Under the pieces are notes generated by a model, which did not search any database, was not told where the DNA came from, and saw only the letters and a list, made by a program, of their open reading frames with translations. Position numbers and translations under genes: made by a program. DNA of 64,000 bases, taken from the NCBI GenBank assembly GCA_036245525.1, contig BTPG01000005.1:180397198-180461197 (forward strand), given 5' to 3'. This DNA is from Semisulcospira habei. Taxonomy: Eukaryota; Mollusca; Gastropoda; Semisulcospiridae. Below, piece by piece: positions 29,713 to 40,884 of the stretch. Every line of letters starts with the position of its first letter. The first letter of the stretch is position 1.

Positions 29713-29823
29713 CCCCAGCCCTGCCCCTGCCACAGTACGGTACATGTTCGTTTCTGAAATCTTTGTTCATTCAACGACCAAAAGCTACACCCATCTGAGG
29801 AACATGAATACAAGTTGGTGTCG

Positions 29824-29932
29824 GCAAGAGGCATAGATCCTCATGAGACCCTGCAGTCTCGGGGGCTTCTTTAGGATCTATGCCTCTTGCAGCTGGACGC
29901 CGTTCACTTTTTCTTTGCAGTGAAGTGGTTAA
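29824..29932 (+). mobile_element. Partial family D MITE
   Basis: Core AAGAGGCATAGATCCTCATG and complement, then GCAGTGAAGTGGTTAA right end. The left end is missing. Confidence 0.6.
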
Positions 29933-30533
29933 TGGGCTCGACTTGAGGAAAGGGGTGCAGGCGATTGACTGACAATAATTCCAGGGTGGTGCCCGATCAG
30001 CGCTGCCCCTGGCAAGGCTCAGAGGTGTTCAAGCACTATCCTGTAACAAGCATGAGTGGGTCTTGGTGCCAGGCTTATGCAGTGCTTTCCTTTGAACTGC
30101 AGTAGTTATCAATCTCTGCCACTGGTACACATCTGATGTGAGACTGCACCTCACTAATTCATAATCCATGCCCACGGATGCAAAGTGCTAGATCTTCTCA
30201 TTCCTGGAATCTGAGAGAAGGTTGACATGTTTTTAAGAAGGAGGTGATTCTTTTTTTTTTTTTTGGTGGTAAATATCTTTTTAGCTGGCAGCGTACAGAA
30301 CACACACAAAAAAAAACGAAGACCAATCTCAAAACCAAAAGTTATTTGGCATCACCTGTGAACAGCAAAGTACAGCTGAACAACAGCTGAGCAGCGCATA
30401 TGAACTGTGTGTGCCTGTGTTACTGTGTAAGACTGCTTTGTGGCTTTGTCACAGAATTTCACTCCACAGTGTTTATTATTTCGTTCACTTCAGTTTGTGT
30501 CTGCATCATGCATCTGTGACCCAATTAACCCAT

Positions 30534-30719
30534 TTAACCCCACAGATTTTGGAGGTGACTTTTTGAACCAGCTGTAGGAGATGGCTAGACCATGATAATT
30601 CAAGGATAGTGCCAGATGGAGCTTGGCAACTGAAGGTGCCAAGCTCCATCTGGCACTACCCTTGAATTATCATGGTCAATCTACCTCCTGCTGAAGGGCG
30701 CTGGGGCTAAATGGGTTAA
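30534..30719 (+). mobile_element. TTAA-bounded hairpin MITE, family B
   Basis: TTAACCCCACAGATTTTGGA left end, GGGGCTAAATGGGTTAA right end, core with CAGATGGAGCTTGG and its complement. Confidence 0.75.
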
Positions 30720-30793
30720 CGGTTCATCTGCCCATGGGATGGGTTACAGTCAGAGCAGCACCTCCCCGCTCCATGGGCAGATAAAAAGTTAAC
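30716..30793 (+). mobile_element. TTAA-bounded palindrome, family J
   Basis: TTAACGGTTCATCTGCCCAT left end and CCATGGGCAGATAAAAAGTTAA-type right end. It shares its left TTAA with the preceding family B element. Confidence 0.6.
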
Positions 30794-30925
30794 TCAAGTC
30801 ACATGAGTCTTTTCAACACTTGATTTGTTTGCATAATCAGTGTATGCTCATCGTGAAAAGGTCAAGGAACGTTTGGAAGGAAGTCAGAGACCAAGCTTGT
30901 GCGGTTCTGTGAAGGCTTGATTGCT

Positions 30926-31137
30926 TATAACATTGTATCCTGAGGCTGTTTTTTTTTTTAAGTTGCTTATTGTCCTATGAAGTCCACATTAAAGATTAGG
31001 AGATAGATCAACCATTTTAGTTCAAGGGTGGTGCCAGAATAGCTTGGCGCCTTAAGTGCCAAGCTATTCTGGCACCACCCTTGAACTATCGTAGTCATTA
31101 CTTTCATGCAGCAGTGTATGAAGATGAAAAGGGTTAA
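30926..31137 (-). mobile_element. Hairpin MITE, family C
   Basis: CATTGTATCCTGAGGCTG left end, GTTCAAGGGTGGTGCCAG core with AGTGCCAAGC complement, GATGAAAAGGGTTAA right end. Confidence 0.7.
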
Positions 31138-31138
31138 G

Positions 31139-31469
31139 TGGGCATTTAGAGTCCAAAATAGCTCAGGCAGTTAAGCGTCGGAGCAAGAGAGCGAAGGGAA
31201 TCGCCTGGTCGTGGGTTCGAGTCTCCGTCCCGGCCCCGGTAGCTGGACTCGCAATTCAGGGAAAAAAGACGGGCTTGTTCCATAGCATGTCCGTTGAAAG
31301 GTCCTGGTAAATCAAAGTGGCACAGTTGCACTGCGCCTAAATTGATCAGTGTTCAGGTCGTACTCTATAGGCAATAGATTTCCCTGTCCCCCATAACCCG
31401 CCCGTCAGGGCCGTCCATTATCACTTGGGTGCCGTGGACGTTAAACCCCGAACTAACCAAATGGGCATT
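31139..31469 (+). mobile_element. tRNA-derived SINE with 8-bp target-site duplication
   Basis: The tRNA-like head has a box A (TAGCTCAGGCAGTTAAGCG) and box B (GGTTCGAGTCT) for RNA polymerase III. The body and tail end in GGACGTTAAACCCCGAACTA. TGGGCATT occurs directly before (31139-31146) and after (31462-31469) the element. The same family is at 62235. The tRNA head lacks tRNA folding integrity, so it is not called a tRNA gene. Confidence 0.85.
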
Positions 31470-31739
31470 CTTCATGGGTAGAGACTCTGCCTTGCAGATA
31501 CACTTTGCCATTTTGTTCAATAAAATATGTTGGTGATTTTGCTGATTTTTCATATTTTTGCTTAATTACTCAAGCTGCCCACTGTCGTTTCTGAGACATA
31601 CTTTAAAGTGTTCCTGTTTTCAGACTACTTGATGAGACGACTAAAGTTTGATTGAATGAAGTTGGTGCATTGGAAAACTGTATATCAAACTGTAGGTGTT
31701 CCTTGACTTTTTGTGACTAGTTCATATAGATATATTATG

Positions 31740-31848
31740 TGCTATTCTGTGATTTCAAACCTCCCTACATTTATGTTCTGGCCTGTTATTTTGCCTTTAT
31801 TGCTTTGAGCCATAAGGAATTAGGTTTGAAATCACAGACTGACACACA
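31740..31848 (+). repeat. Inverted repeat (hairpin) with 17-bp arms
   Basis: TTCTGTGATTTCAAACCT and AGGTTTGAAATCACAGAC are separated by about 70 bases. Related in sequence to family I. Confidence 0.55.
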
Positions 31849-32300
31849 TTTCATAATAATCTTTAAAGTTGAAGTTGTGTTTGTCATAATGATTCTGGAA
31901 CTTGCAAAAGTTATTTTATTGTTGCTAACTTGGCAGAATTAACAACAGATTCCTGTGTGAAAGATGGAGTACAACAATTTTGCTAAACTGGGGGAAGACG
32001 GTTGAAAATTAAGAAATAGAAGACATTTAATTATATTTCACTGATTTGAAACTTGAATATGAAATGGTGCTGTCGCCAGTTCTCTACAAACTAAAGCATA
32101 ATGTTTTCTTTCAGATCTGTGATTTTTCCCTCATCTGTTCTGTGATTTTTATTTACATTTTTTTCTCTTGAATTTTATTGTTTTATAAAGAAACCATGGG
32201 GGTATCTGAATGTTTATTTTTTATGGAAGTCTGATCTTTGTCAACGGGACATAAGTATGATCATGTTTTTGTTGTTGATCATGTTTTTGATCGGTGCTCG

Positions 32301-32385
32301 CCCAATGCACAAAGGGCCATCACACCGATGTCGGCCGCTGTTGGCCTGCGCACAGCTGTGCGCGGGCCAATGCTGACCGACGTCG
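32301..32385 (+). repeat. Left half of a family H palindrome cut by the assembly gap
   Basis: CCCAATGCACAAAGGGCC, then GTTGGCCTGCGCACAGCTG with its inverted copy, ending CCGACGTCG at the first N. The right arm is expected inside the gap. Confidence 0.6.
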
Positions 32386-32885
32386 NNNNNNNNNNNNNNN
32401 NNNNNNNNNNNNNNNNNNNNNNNNNNNNNNNNNNNNNNNNNNNNNNNNNNNNNNNNNNNNNNNNNNNNNNNNNNNNNNNNNNNNNNNNNNNNNNNNNNNN
32501 NNNNNNNNNNNNNNNNNNNNNNNNNNNNNNNNNNNNNNNNNNNNNNNNNNNNNNNNNNNNNNNNNNNNNNNNNNNNNNNNNNNNNNNNNNNNNNNNNNNN
32601 NNNNNNNNNNNNNNNNNNNNNNNNNNNNNNNNNNNNNNNNNNNNNNNNNNNNNNNNNNNNNNNNNNNNNNNNNNNNNNNNNNNNNNNNNNNNNNNNNNNN
32701 NNNNNNNNNNNNNNNNNNNNNNNNNNNNNNNNNNNNNNNNNNNNNNNNNNNNNNNNNNNNNNNNNNNNNNNNNNNNNNNNNNNNNNNNNNNNNNNNNNNN
32801 NNNNNNNNNNNNNNNNNNNNNNNNNNNNNNNNNNNNNNNNNNNNNNNNNNNNNNNNNNNNNNNNNNNNNNNNNNNNNNNNNNNNN
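32386..32885. other. Assembly gap (500 N)
   Basis: Exactly 500 N, a standard placeholder length; true size unknown. ORFs across it are artefacts. Confidence 0.98.
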
Positions 32886-32952
32886 TCAGGACACAGAAAC
32901 TTTGTACCCAGTGATCAAGTACAACACACTGCTCCAAGCCTCCCTCAAAAAT
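32886..32952 (+). CDS. 3' part of an exon that starts in the gap
   Basis: An open frame (DTETLYPVIKYNTLLQASLKN) ends at a strong donor, AAT/GTAAGT. The acceptor and start are hidden by N. Composition and donor strength suggest a real exon. It may belong to a separate gene or be an extra 3' exon of the Roc-COR gene, since the weak donor in exon 19 and this donor are both phase 0. No family recognised. Confidence 0.5.
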
Positions 32953-33275
32953 GTAAGTTCACTAACTAGTCAGAAGCCGAAAAATTCTGTGATCCTACTT
33001 TATGAGCTCCTTGCCTATGGATGTTGACTTCAGCCACTGTAAGATTACTTCCCCCAAAACACTTATCTGCAGCGAGATCCACCCAGCCAAGGTTCACTTG
33101 CAATACATGTGCCTGGTTATTTTTAGCACTGAATGTATTACAAGCTGTTACTTGGCATAGGCATCAGATCCATAAATTAACTCATCAGAATTACTTAGCA
33201 GTAGAGTACCTAATACAGAAAAGTTACTTAGTAGGTAAAGAGCAAATACCAGGTATTATGCAAGCAAATGCACTA

Positions 33276-33503
33276 TTAGCCCACATCATACGGAAGCTAA
33301 AAGCTTCAAATTTGTACACTGCCATTATTATGCAAGTTAAATTATAGTACTTACAGATAAGGATATAGACCAATGGCTTTTGTTCAAGGGTGGTGCCAGA
33401 ATAGCTTGGCGCCTAGAGGCGCCAAGCTATTCTGGCACTACCCTTGAACTATTTTAGTCAATCTTATTTCACACACTGGTGTATTCCGAATGATAAGGGT
33501 TAA
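33276..33503 (-). mobile_element. Hairpin MITE, family A
   Basis: Reverse orientation: CATCATACGGAAGCTAAAAG left end, hairpin with GCGCCTAGAGGCGC apex, TCCGAATGATAAGGGTTAA right end. It lies between the two putative exons. Confidence 0.7.
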
Positions 33504-33623
33504 TGTACGATACATCTTATATCACATTGTGTTCTCTTCGATGAAAAAAAGGTCAGTTACAGCTGTTTGAGACTATATCTGCTGTATTACATGTATTTCT
33601 TTCTTGTTTAATTTTTTGGGCAG

Positions 33624-33677
33624 GTACCAAGTGTACAAGGGCACGCCGTCGTTTATGCTTATAGTCAAAGATTCTGA
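33624..33677 (+). CDS. Putative terminal exon
   Basis: Acceptor TTTTTTGGGCAG, phase-0 reading VPSVQGHAVVYAYSQRF then TGA. It joins the preceding partial exon in phase 0. An AATAAA follows 76 bases after the stop. Short and without recognisable homology. Confidence 0.4.
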   Translation, partial: VPSVQGHAVVYAYSQRF

Positions 33678-33752
33678 ATTTCAACCCAAAATTCTTCAAA
33701 CAGTATAAAATAGAAATGTGAACTTAATATTGCTTTGTCTTTATAGTGTGTG

Positions 33753-33758
33753 AATAAA
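33753..33758 (+). terminator. Polyadenylation signal AATAAA
   Basis: AATAAA in an AT-rich context downstream of the putative terminal exon at 33624-33677. Confidence 0.4.
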
Positions 33759-34256
33759 TACGGGCTGCCAGAATTATTAGTTATGACTCAGACGGGTTGA
33801 CAGTATTTTCACTTTTTATCCTACTTTCGGCAGGGATGCCACTTGATCTTTTTGCACATGACTTTTCTGCTGTGCAATCACTTGAGTACAATTTGTGTTG
33901 CCGGAGTGTCAGATGACACCATAATTTCTTTCTTTATCCTGTTGTGAAGTCATGCCTTATGTTCCAGTTTTTGCTACCACGTGGCCCCATTATAAGTGTA
34001 GATCCATTGAGACTGACTTTCAGCGACATTTATCACTGGAACCCCACACTCACACAAGATTCACGGCACGGCATGCAGGGAAATATGATAAAGAATCTTT
34101 TGCATCACATGAGAACTCGGCAAAGAATTGTTGACATCGCACCTTGGGAACTGAGACTCTTTCATTGTTGTTATTAGAAAAACTAAAGTAAGGAAAACAC
34201 TTATGTAGGCTCCGCGGAGTCAGTCCAACTATCAAATGGGCATGACATGAAACAGG

Positions 34257-34480
34257 GAGGGGAGATGGGTGGCTCGGTGGTAGAGCGTTCGACTCTCGTC
34301 CGAAAGGTCGTGGGTTCCAACCCAGCTGGGGTCAAAATTAGTACCGACCTCTTTTCGGTGCCTCGTCTTTGAAATCACCTTCGTGGTGGACAAAAGACGT
34401 TAAAGCCCTAAACGTTTTTGAAACGGGGATCATACCACGGTGGGGGTAAATACATTAAAGTGCGGGTGGTGATGATTTAC
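34257..34480 (+). mobile_element. tRNA-derived SINE (second family)
   Basis: Head with box A-like TGGCTCGGTGGTAGAGCG and box B-like GGTTCCAACCC, body GGACAAAAGACGTTAAAGCCC. Unrelated in body to the SINE at 31139. Target-site duplication not resolved. Confidence 0.7.
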
Positions 34481-34589
34481 AAGACTTGACTTGCTTTTGA
34501 CACGGAGCTCTGGCTCCCTCGCAGAGCCTTGGGTCCAGAACGCGTGTGTTAAAAGCGATTGTCTACTCGTCAATCATCACCACTCTTGT

Positions 34590-34790
34590 TTAACCTGTTC
34601 AGTGCCGAAAACATTTGAACACGCCCAAATGCAAGAGGTATAGATCCTCATGAGCCCCCGCAGATGCGGGGGCTCATGATGATCTATGCCTCTTGCGGAC
34701 ACCACTTTGAATCCATGATCCTAGTGTTGATTTAGAATTAACTAAGACTGCAGAAAGACATTTTCCGTCAATGGGCACCGAACAGGTTAA
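34590..34790 (+). mobile_element. TTAA-bounded hairpin MITE, family D
   Basis: TTAACCTGTTCAGTGCCGAA left end, GGGCACCGAACAGGTTAA right end. The terminal inverted repeats are almost perfect here, with a central palindrome on CCCCCGCAGATGCGGGGG. Confidence 0.8.
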
Positions 34791-34856
34791 CAGGCTGCGC
34801 ATTGAGTTATATTATAAATATGAGAGAAATGCGCCATATAAATACCATTTAATAAT

Positions 34857-34862
<6 letters not shown>

Positions 34863-34947
<85 letters not shown>

Positions 34948-35017
34948 GGTTGTACCAGTGGATCTCTCTCTCTCTCTCTCTCCCTCTCTCTCTCTCTGTC
35001 TCTGTCTGTGTGTGTGT

Positions 35018-35079
<62 letters not shown>
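34863..35079 (+). repeat. Compound microsatellite (AT)n (TC)n (TG)n
   Basis: (AT) about 34863-34945, (TC) about 34966-34998, (TG) about 35006-35079. ORFs here are artefacts. Confidence 0.95.
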
Positions 35080-35080
<1 letters not shown>

Positions 35081-35627
35081 CTCGTTATGCTAAATATTGC
35101 ATTTGGGTTTATTGTTTGTGGATTGTCTGCCATGTACACATCATATTCATCTTCACTATTCACATTCACTGTGCACTTGCACAGGCACACACACTCACGC
35201 AAGTAGGCTACATGCATTACACAATGACATCACAGTTGATAGGACTGTTTTGCAAATGAATCATATTCACCATATTACCTCTTTGACCTCCCAAACTACA
35301 CTGTATGCTGTACAAAAACCTTACTCGAAAACGGTAGCTCCCTTCGGCCACCTGAAATGACTTTTTTTTGTTTCCACATGGAGTGCATTCCAGTGTGTGT
35401 GTGTCTCAGAAAGAGAGAGGGGGAGAGAGAGACATTCCGGTCATTTGTGAATGTATGTGTACTGTAACAATGGCACACAGTGTAAGGATGTAGATTTCTC
35501 TGACATTTATTTACATTTGGAACAATTTCCATTTCTTTGGCTTTTTCTGCTTCTTATTTTTATTATTATTTATTTTTAATTTATTTATTTTGCTGGAGCA
35601 GAGGGTGTGGATTTGTGCTAGTACATC

Positions 35628-35631
<4 letters not shown>

Positions 35632-35695
<64 letters not shown>

Positions 35696-35710
35696 AAAGG
35701 GGGGGGGGGG
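35632..35710 (+). repeat. (TG)n microsatellite and G run
   Basis: TG dinucleotides from 35632 to about 35694, then GGAAAG and a run of G. Confidence 0.95.
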
Positions 35711-36390
35711 GTACTGTAACTGCACACAAGCCGTTGACTCAGTCGGCGTTCTGCCAATAACTGAAAGAAAAACTAGGTCAAGGACAAATCGACGCAAATT
35801 TGTCGATCGATAGCGTAGTGAAATGAAACTAGGTTATTGTCACTTCTAGGAAACCCCGCTATCGTACGATAAACAACCAACCCGTCCCCAAGTTAGAGCA
35901 AATCGGTCGTTAGGTGAGGGCAGGCTTCCGTCGGCGATTAAATGAAGCACATATTATCATGACTAGCCCTTATAGTTGCATTGAAGGGCGTATGATAATC
36001 TACGCCTCTTGCCAACAGTAAGAAAACGATTATCGGGCCGACTGCATATAGCGCTGTAGGGTGCAAAATCACAGACCTGTACACGGTCATTTTAAGCCGT
36101 AAGCGTGATACGGTCGCCAGATCTACTCATCATTATGTCAGTGCAGTGTCTGATCATCATCATGTGCAGTGTAGGCCCCCAACCCCCTCACCACCACCAC
36201 CATCACCACTGATCAACACCTACACACACACACACATACACACACGCCCTGAACTGCCTGATTATCTTACCCAACACAATACCAGCACGACACGACATGA
36301 ACTTGCTCAGTTGCCAGGTCGAGTTAGCAAAATCGGAGTTCCCTTTTTTTTTTTTTAGATAACAAACCGGTTTTAAACACACCTGCACAC

Positions 36391-36449
36391 GCACGCACGC
36401 ACACACACACACACACACGTACACACACACACGTACACACACACACACG

Positions 36450-36481
<32 letters not shown>
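36391..36481 (+). repeat. (CA)n microsatellite with CG and GT interruptions
   Basis: Alternating CACACA with CGCACG and CGTACA interruptions. The surrounding 35.2-37.2 kb shows no supported gene. Confidence 0.9.
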
Positions 36482-36485
<4 letters not shown>

Positions 36486-37320
36486 GGCGCAGAAACTGGG
36501 TCGGAGGGAGGAGGGTGGTGTTGAGGGGAAACACAGTATACCCCTCCACCCTCCATCCCCGTCCTCCGATATGCTTGGAAAATAAAATTAGAGAACATAC
36601 AATTTTGAAGAGAAAAATCATTCGATTTCGATTTGTATGTTAATGTTTTCAAGGCTGAACGACTATCTCCTCTACCCCCCAAATCTCCTTCGTTTTCGGA
36701 GTCGGAAGAGCAACATGTCAGGCACACTGAGCCCCTGGAACCCTCTACCCCCACCACAATATGCAATATATTCTTACTCCACTGCACACACACACGCGCG
36801 TACGCATACACACACACGCACACACCGCATTTCAAGTGAGCTAAAAGTGCAGGAGTAAAACTCTGACCTTGCATCATGTATGGAGAATAATCGCTAATGG
36901 TATCAAGCTGTTCAACATTTTAACTCTTTCTGTTGTTCCTCTTATGATTAGTATTAATATTATTATTACTATTATTATTATACAATGAACCATGGTGTAA
37001 CGATAAGTTGACCACATCTCTTAGATTGTTCGGGGTCTCTAACGAATATTCTTGTAAGGTGAATCTAACTTTTGTTATAAATAAAGTGAGCTGTAAATTG
37101 CCCTTATTATTACACAGAAATGTGGTAGTAAAATGTATGCTGGTAGATGATTGGACATTGCGGCCCATAATGTGTTTGGAAAATATCGGAGCCTTGATCG
37201 ATTTTGCTATTTTGTTTGTTTTTTCAAAAATGTAAAGTATATTGCGCTTAGAATACTGGTAGCTGTTTGTTTGTTTGTTTGTTTGTTTGTTTCAGGCTGA
37301 GTTCGTGCGAAAAGTCGAAA

Positions 37321-37809
37321 ATGAGGCCTCAAGAGTGGGCAAAGATAAAGAAAGTGTATAAAACATTGGTCAGCGAACTGGATCTGGTGAACACTCTAAT
37401 AGTCGACACTCTGTATGAGAAAGGTGTCTTGACATATCACGAGAAGGACACAATCGACACGCTCAATGTTTCACAGAACAAGAACAGACAGTTTCTGAAA
37501 ATACTGAGGAAAAAGGCAGACCAGGCTTACAGACAGTTTAGAGATACGCTGTACGACTATCAAAAACACCTTTATGATCAACTGGACCCTCCAATGGATT
37601 GCTCCGTGATCGGTGTGGAAAACAACGCAGGTTTGTGTTTCAAAAGGGGTTAGGTGGAGGGGTGGGGATTGGGGTTGAGGTGGGGTTGTGGTGTATGAAT
37701 GCAATAAATTTATGACGCACGATTTTTAACAACTTTATTTGAAAGAGTTATTTGTGTGCATTCATTCATTCATTCATTCATTCATTCATTCATTCATTGA
37801 AATGACAGT

Positions 37810-37896
<87 letters not shown>

Positions 37897-38377
37897 GTGA
37901 CGAGAGCACACGTTTGTATGTGTTCGTGAGTTGTCATTTAAATATTTTACAAATAGGGTTACACTGACTCACAACAAAACTTATGTGTAGTTCTTACTCA
38001 ATTGGTGCCTGCTATCTTCCTTAGATATCTCTAAAACTGGGACCAGGAAATGTTTTGAAGACATAACAGTGGCAGCACTTCAGGAATGGTTAAAACCAGT
38101 ACAGGAAAAAGAAAAGATTCCACCTATTGTTCTATGCACCTTCTGTGATGAGGAGATCGACGGGAAAGTGTTTCAAGCAATGACCGATGACGAAATTGCA
38201 AAACTGATTCCCTCTCTGAAGTTTGGTCAGAGAAAAAGGTTGTTGATTGAGCGAGATAAAGCCATGAAATCGATGAGAGTGGAGGCGGTTAATACCGCTA
38301 CCAGACCTATTTTGAAAAGAGTCAAATGTACCGTGAAGAAGTATGAAAAAGTGTACATACTCCGAAAACAAACCTGA
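37321..38377 (+). CDS. CARD-SAM adaptor-like protein, two exons, 220 residues
   Basis: Exon 1 is 37321-37630 (ATG at 37321, donor GCAG/GTTTGT). Exon 2 is 38025-38377 (acceptor CTTCCTTAG, TGA stop). The split codon gives Asp and the frame is open throughout. Residues about 5-90 form a CARD-like six-helix death fold: LVNTLIVDTLYEKGVLTYHE, a polar Asn/Lys turn, FLKILRKKADQAYRQF and a final helix YQKHLYDQL. Residues about 120-180 form a SAM domain: LQEWLKPVQE, FCDEEIDGKVFQAMTDDEI, LIPSLKFGQRKRLLIERD. The last 40 residues are basic. CARDs pair with other CARDs in caspase or adaptor complexes, and SAM domains oligomerise, so it may nucleate a signalling filament. A TTTG-repeat tract with CAG at 37296 could be an acceptor for a 5' UTR exon. 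Domain calls are by pattern. The CARD call is weaker than the SAM call. Confidence 0.75.
37747..37895 (+). repeat. (CATT)n and (TG)n microsatellites in the CARD-SAM intron
   Basis: CATT tetranucleotides about 37759-37798, then TG dinucleotides about 37808-37895, all inside the 394-base intron. Confidence 0.95.
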
Positions 38378-39094
38378 TGAATGTCTTACAAAACCTAAAA
38401 TAGAAGAACAAGGTATTCAAATCCAAGCTGGATTTGTCTGAATATTAAGGCTCTGCTCTGTTCGCATGTTGCGCAGTCAAAAAAGGATGACCGATTCGTT
38501 TAAATGCGTTTGAAGGGTGAGTCTGCAGACTGTCACACGTCTCTCAGCCTTATACCATTACTTAACCCGTTGCGTGTGGCGACTAAAACCGCTACCGACG
38601 CGCAAAAGGTTCAAATTATCTTATTAGTTTAGCTCCGTTCACAATACTAGGAAATATCTTCCGTACGAGCGGTAGTTCATCTTAAGCGCGATTGTGCCGC
38701 TCTCGACTGAAGGGCTGACAGCGTATTGCTCAGTATATAATGTGAAAAGTATTTGTTTGCCCAATCCGTTAGCCGTGAGTTATCCTCTGCATTGCCGCGT
38801 AACCTGCGGAGTTGTTACAATTTGATGTGTATGGCGTGAACGTTGCGTGTTTGGCGTAGGTTATGTATATGCAAGGCCTACTTATGGGACATAATATTTA
38901 TTTCACTAACACTCGATCGGACTTGCACATACCCAGTCAGTTCGTGTTTTTCCATCAGTTAGTATTCGTTGTGTCAAATCCGTGATCTACCTGTGCAAAT
39001 AAGCTCAAAGATTAAATTGAAACTGCAAACCGTACAAGAAACAACACCCAATATACTGACACCACCCGTCCATGCTCAGCGTTCCTTAATACTA

Positions 39095-39318
39095 TTAATC
39101 CATATCATACTGAGGCTAAAAGCTTCAAATTTGTACACTGCCGTATGCAAGCTACATTATAGTACTTACAGATAAGGATATAGACCAATGGTCTTAGTTA
39201 AAGGGTAGTGCCAGAATAGCTTGGCGCCTAGAGGTGCCAAGCTATTCTGGCACTACCCTTTAACTATTTTAGTCAAACTTATTTCACACACTGGTGTATT
39301 CCGAACGATAAGGGTTAA
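39095..39318 (-). mobile_element. TTAA-bounded hairpin MITE, family A
   Basis: TTAATCCATATCATACTGAG left end, ATTCCGAACGATAAGGGTTAA-type right end, central hairpin with GCGCCTAGAGGTGCC. Confidence 0.7.
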
Positions 39319-39754
39319 TAGTTGACTACGGTTACTCGTACAACTGGTGTTCGTTTGCAGAACGCTTTAAGTCAAATCTGAAAACCATTTGAATTTGTTT
39401 TCTGGACGCTAAGTAACCCTTTGTTTCATACTAATAAATGGCCCTTTCTTGCATTATTTGCGGCGAAAACACAAAACGGGTATAGTTCATATGCCACAGT
39501 TTCGTACAAGTTTGACATGCAAAACATTTCATGAATTATCTCTCATAAAATGTACGTTAAGCGATCTATTGGAGATCGTTCGATTGATATGTGATACATG
39601 ATTTATATGGAGTATTTTTTTTTTCTTGCCGGCAATGTCTGTTTAATATTTCATGTAACTCTACTAAAATCAAAGACGGAGTTCACCGCCGAGTGCTTGT
39701 AACGGACTTCACAGTTAGAAAGATACAAGAAAACATAGTGGCCCTTTCTACCGA

Positions 39755-39758
<4 letters not shown>

Positions 39759-39792
<34 letters not shown>
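39759..39792 (+). repeat. (TA)n microsatellite
   Basis: Pure TA repeat. Confidence 0.9.
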
Positions 39793-39795
<3 letters not shown>

Positions 39796-39989
39796 ATTAA
39801 ACTCACATATCTTAACAGTTGTTAATGTCGCGGATTGTCTGAAGCGGCGACATGCCGACAAGGAACAGATAGAAACCTGACAACTTAATTTCCCAGTACA
39901 TATATTGGTGTGTCTGTGGGAAGGCTAAAAGCAAGAATGAAAAAAACCAACACTTTTGTGATTATTGAGGGGCAGCAGAACAATACAGA

Positions 39990-39990
<1 letters not shown>

Positions 39991-40063
<73 letters not shown>

Positions 40064-40165
40064 GGGTAGGGACAGGATGTTGGGGGCGGGGGGGGGGGAG
40101 GAGTTGGGGCGTTGGGGAGCGGGGACTGAAGGTGGGGGGTGGGGGGGGGGGGGGCGGGGGGGAGG
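39991..40165 (+). repeat. (TG)n microsatellite and G-rich tract
   Basis: TG about 39991-40061, then GGGGCGGGGGG-type runs to 40165, a potential G-quadruplex region. Confidence 0.9.
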
Positions 40166-40242
40166 TCTGTGACTTGCATGACAATGCAGCATATGAAACG
40201 GAATCCTAGAATATCTGCATTATTCGTTGTAAATAGATTTGG

Positions 40243-40400
40243 CAAGTCACCCCACAGCGGGTTTTGGATCGGTCATGATTGTTTAGGGGTAGTACCGGAT
40301 TTGCTTGGCGCCTTAGGAAGGCGCCAAGCAAATCCGGCACCACCCTTGAACAGTCATGACTGATCTATCTCCCACATCTGTTTAAACAGTCTTTACAACA
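40243..40400 (+). mobile_element. Degenerate family B MITE
   Basis: Hairpin with GATTGTTTAGGGGTAGTACC and GGCACCACCCTTGAACAGTC arms, and GATCTATCTCCC on the right. TTAA ends lost. Confidence 0.55.
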
Positions 40401-40726
40401 AACGCCTCCCAAAGTTGCAAAAGTCGATATCAGGTTTGAAAGTGTTCACGTCTTATAACTCGAAGGCAAAATAGGGAGCTCATGTGAATGTTTTATCAAA
40501 CGAGTACTGAAGCATAGGAGCCTGAGACAAACGCTCCGCCACCGCGCGAGCACAGCCATTCAGTATTGTATTGCGTGAATGTGGAGGATGTGCACGAGCG
40601 GTGGTACAGCGTTTGTTTAGTATTTCCGTACATTGAGCCCATCATGCCCCTATGTACTGAAGCGCGTTTTCAATTAGCATTCATCAGTTTTGTTTTCGGA
40701 GTCTGTAGACTTTTTGATACTTTGTA

Positions 40727-40830
40727 GCTTGTTTGTTTCTTTGTTTGTTGGCACAACTATACCCACTCATATCAAATATGATATGAGTGGGTTAGCTGTG
40801 CCAACAAACAAAGAAACAAACAAGCTAGAT
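40727..40830 (+). repeat. Long near-perfect palindrome (about 48-bp arms)
   Basis: GCTTGTTTGTTTCTTTGTTT and TTGGCACA, with the centre CTCATATCAAATATGATATGAG. Only 3-4 mismatches. No other copy seen in the window. Confidence 0.85.
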
Positions 40831-40884
40831 CATTCAAACCATGGATGATACACAACATGACTGATGTCAGATAACATGAACCAA

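Noticed and set aside
31160..31240. tRNA gene
   Set aside because: Box A and B are present but the acceptor and anticodon stems do not pair well, and the head is fused to a SINE body with target-site duplications.
32238..32969. ORFs spanning the first run of N
   Set aside because: Frame through 500 N is meaningless. Only the bases after the gap were considered.
34771..35259. ORFs through the (AT)/(TC)/(TG) microsatellites, and similar ones at 36.2, 42.5, 47.5 and 48.7 kb
   Set aside because: Dipeptide repeats from dinucleotide tracts; no coding signal.
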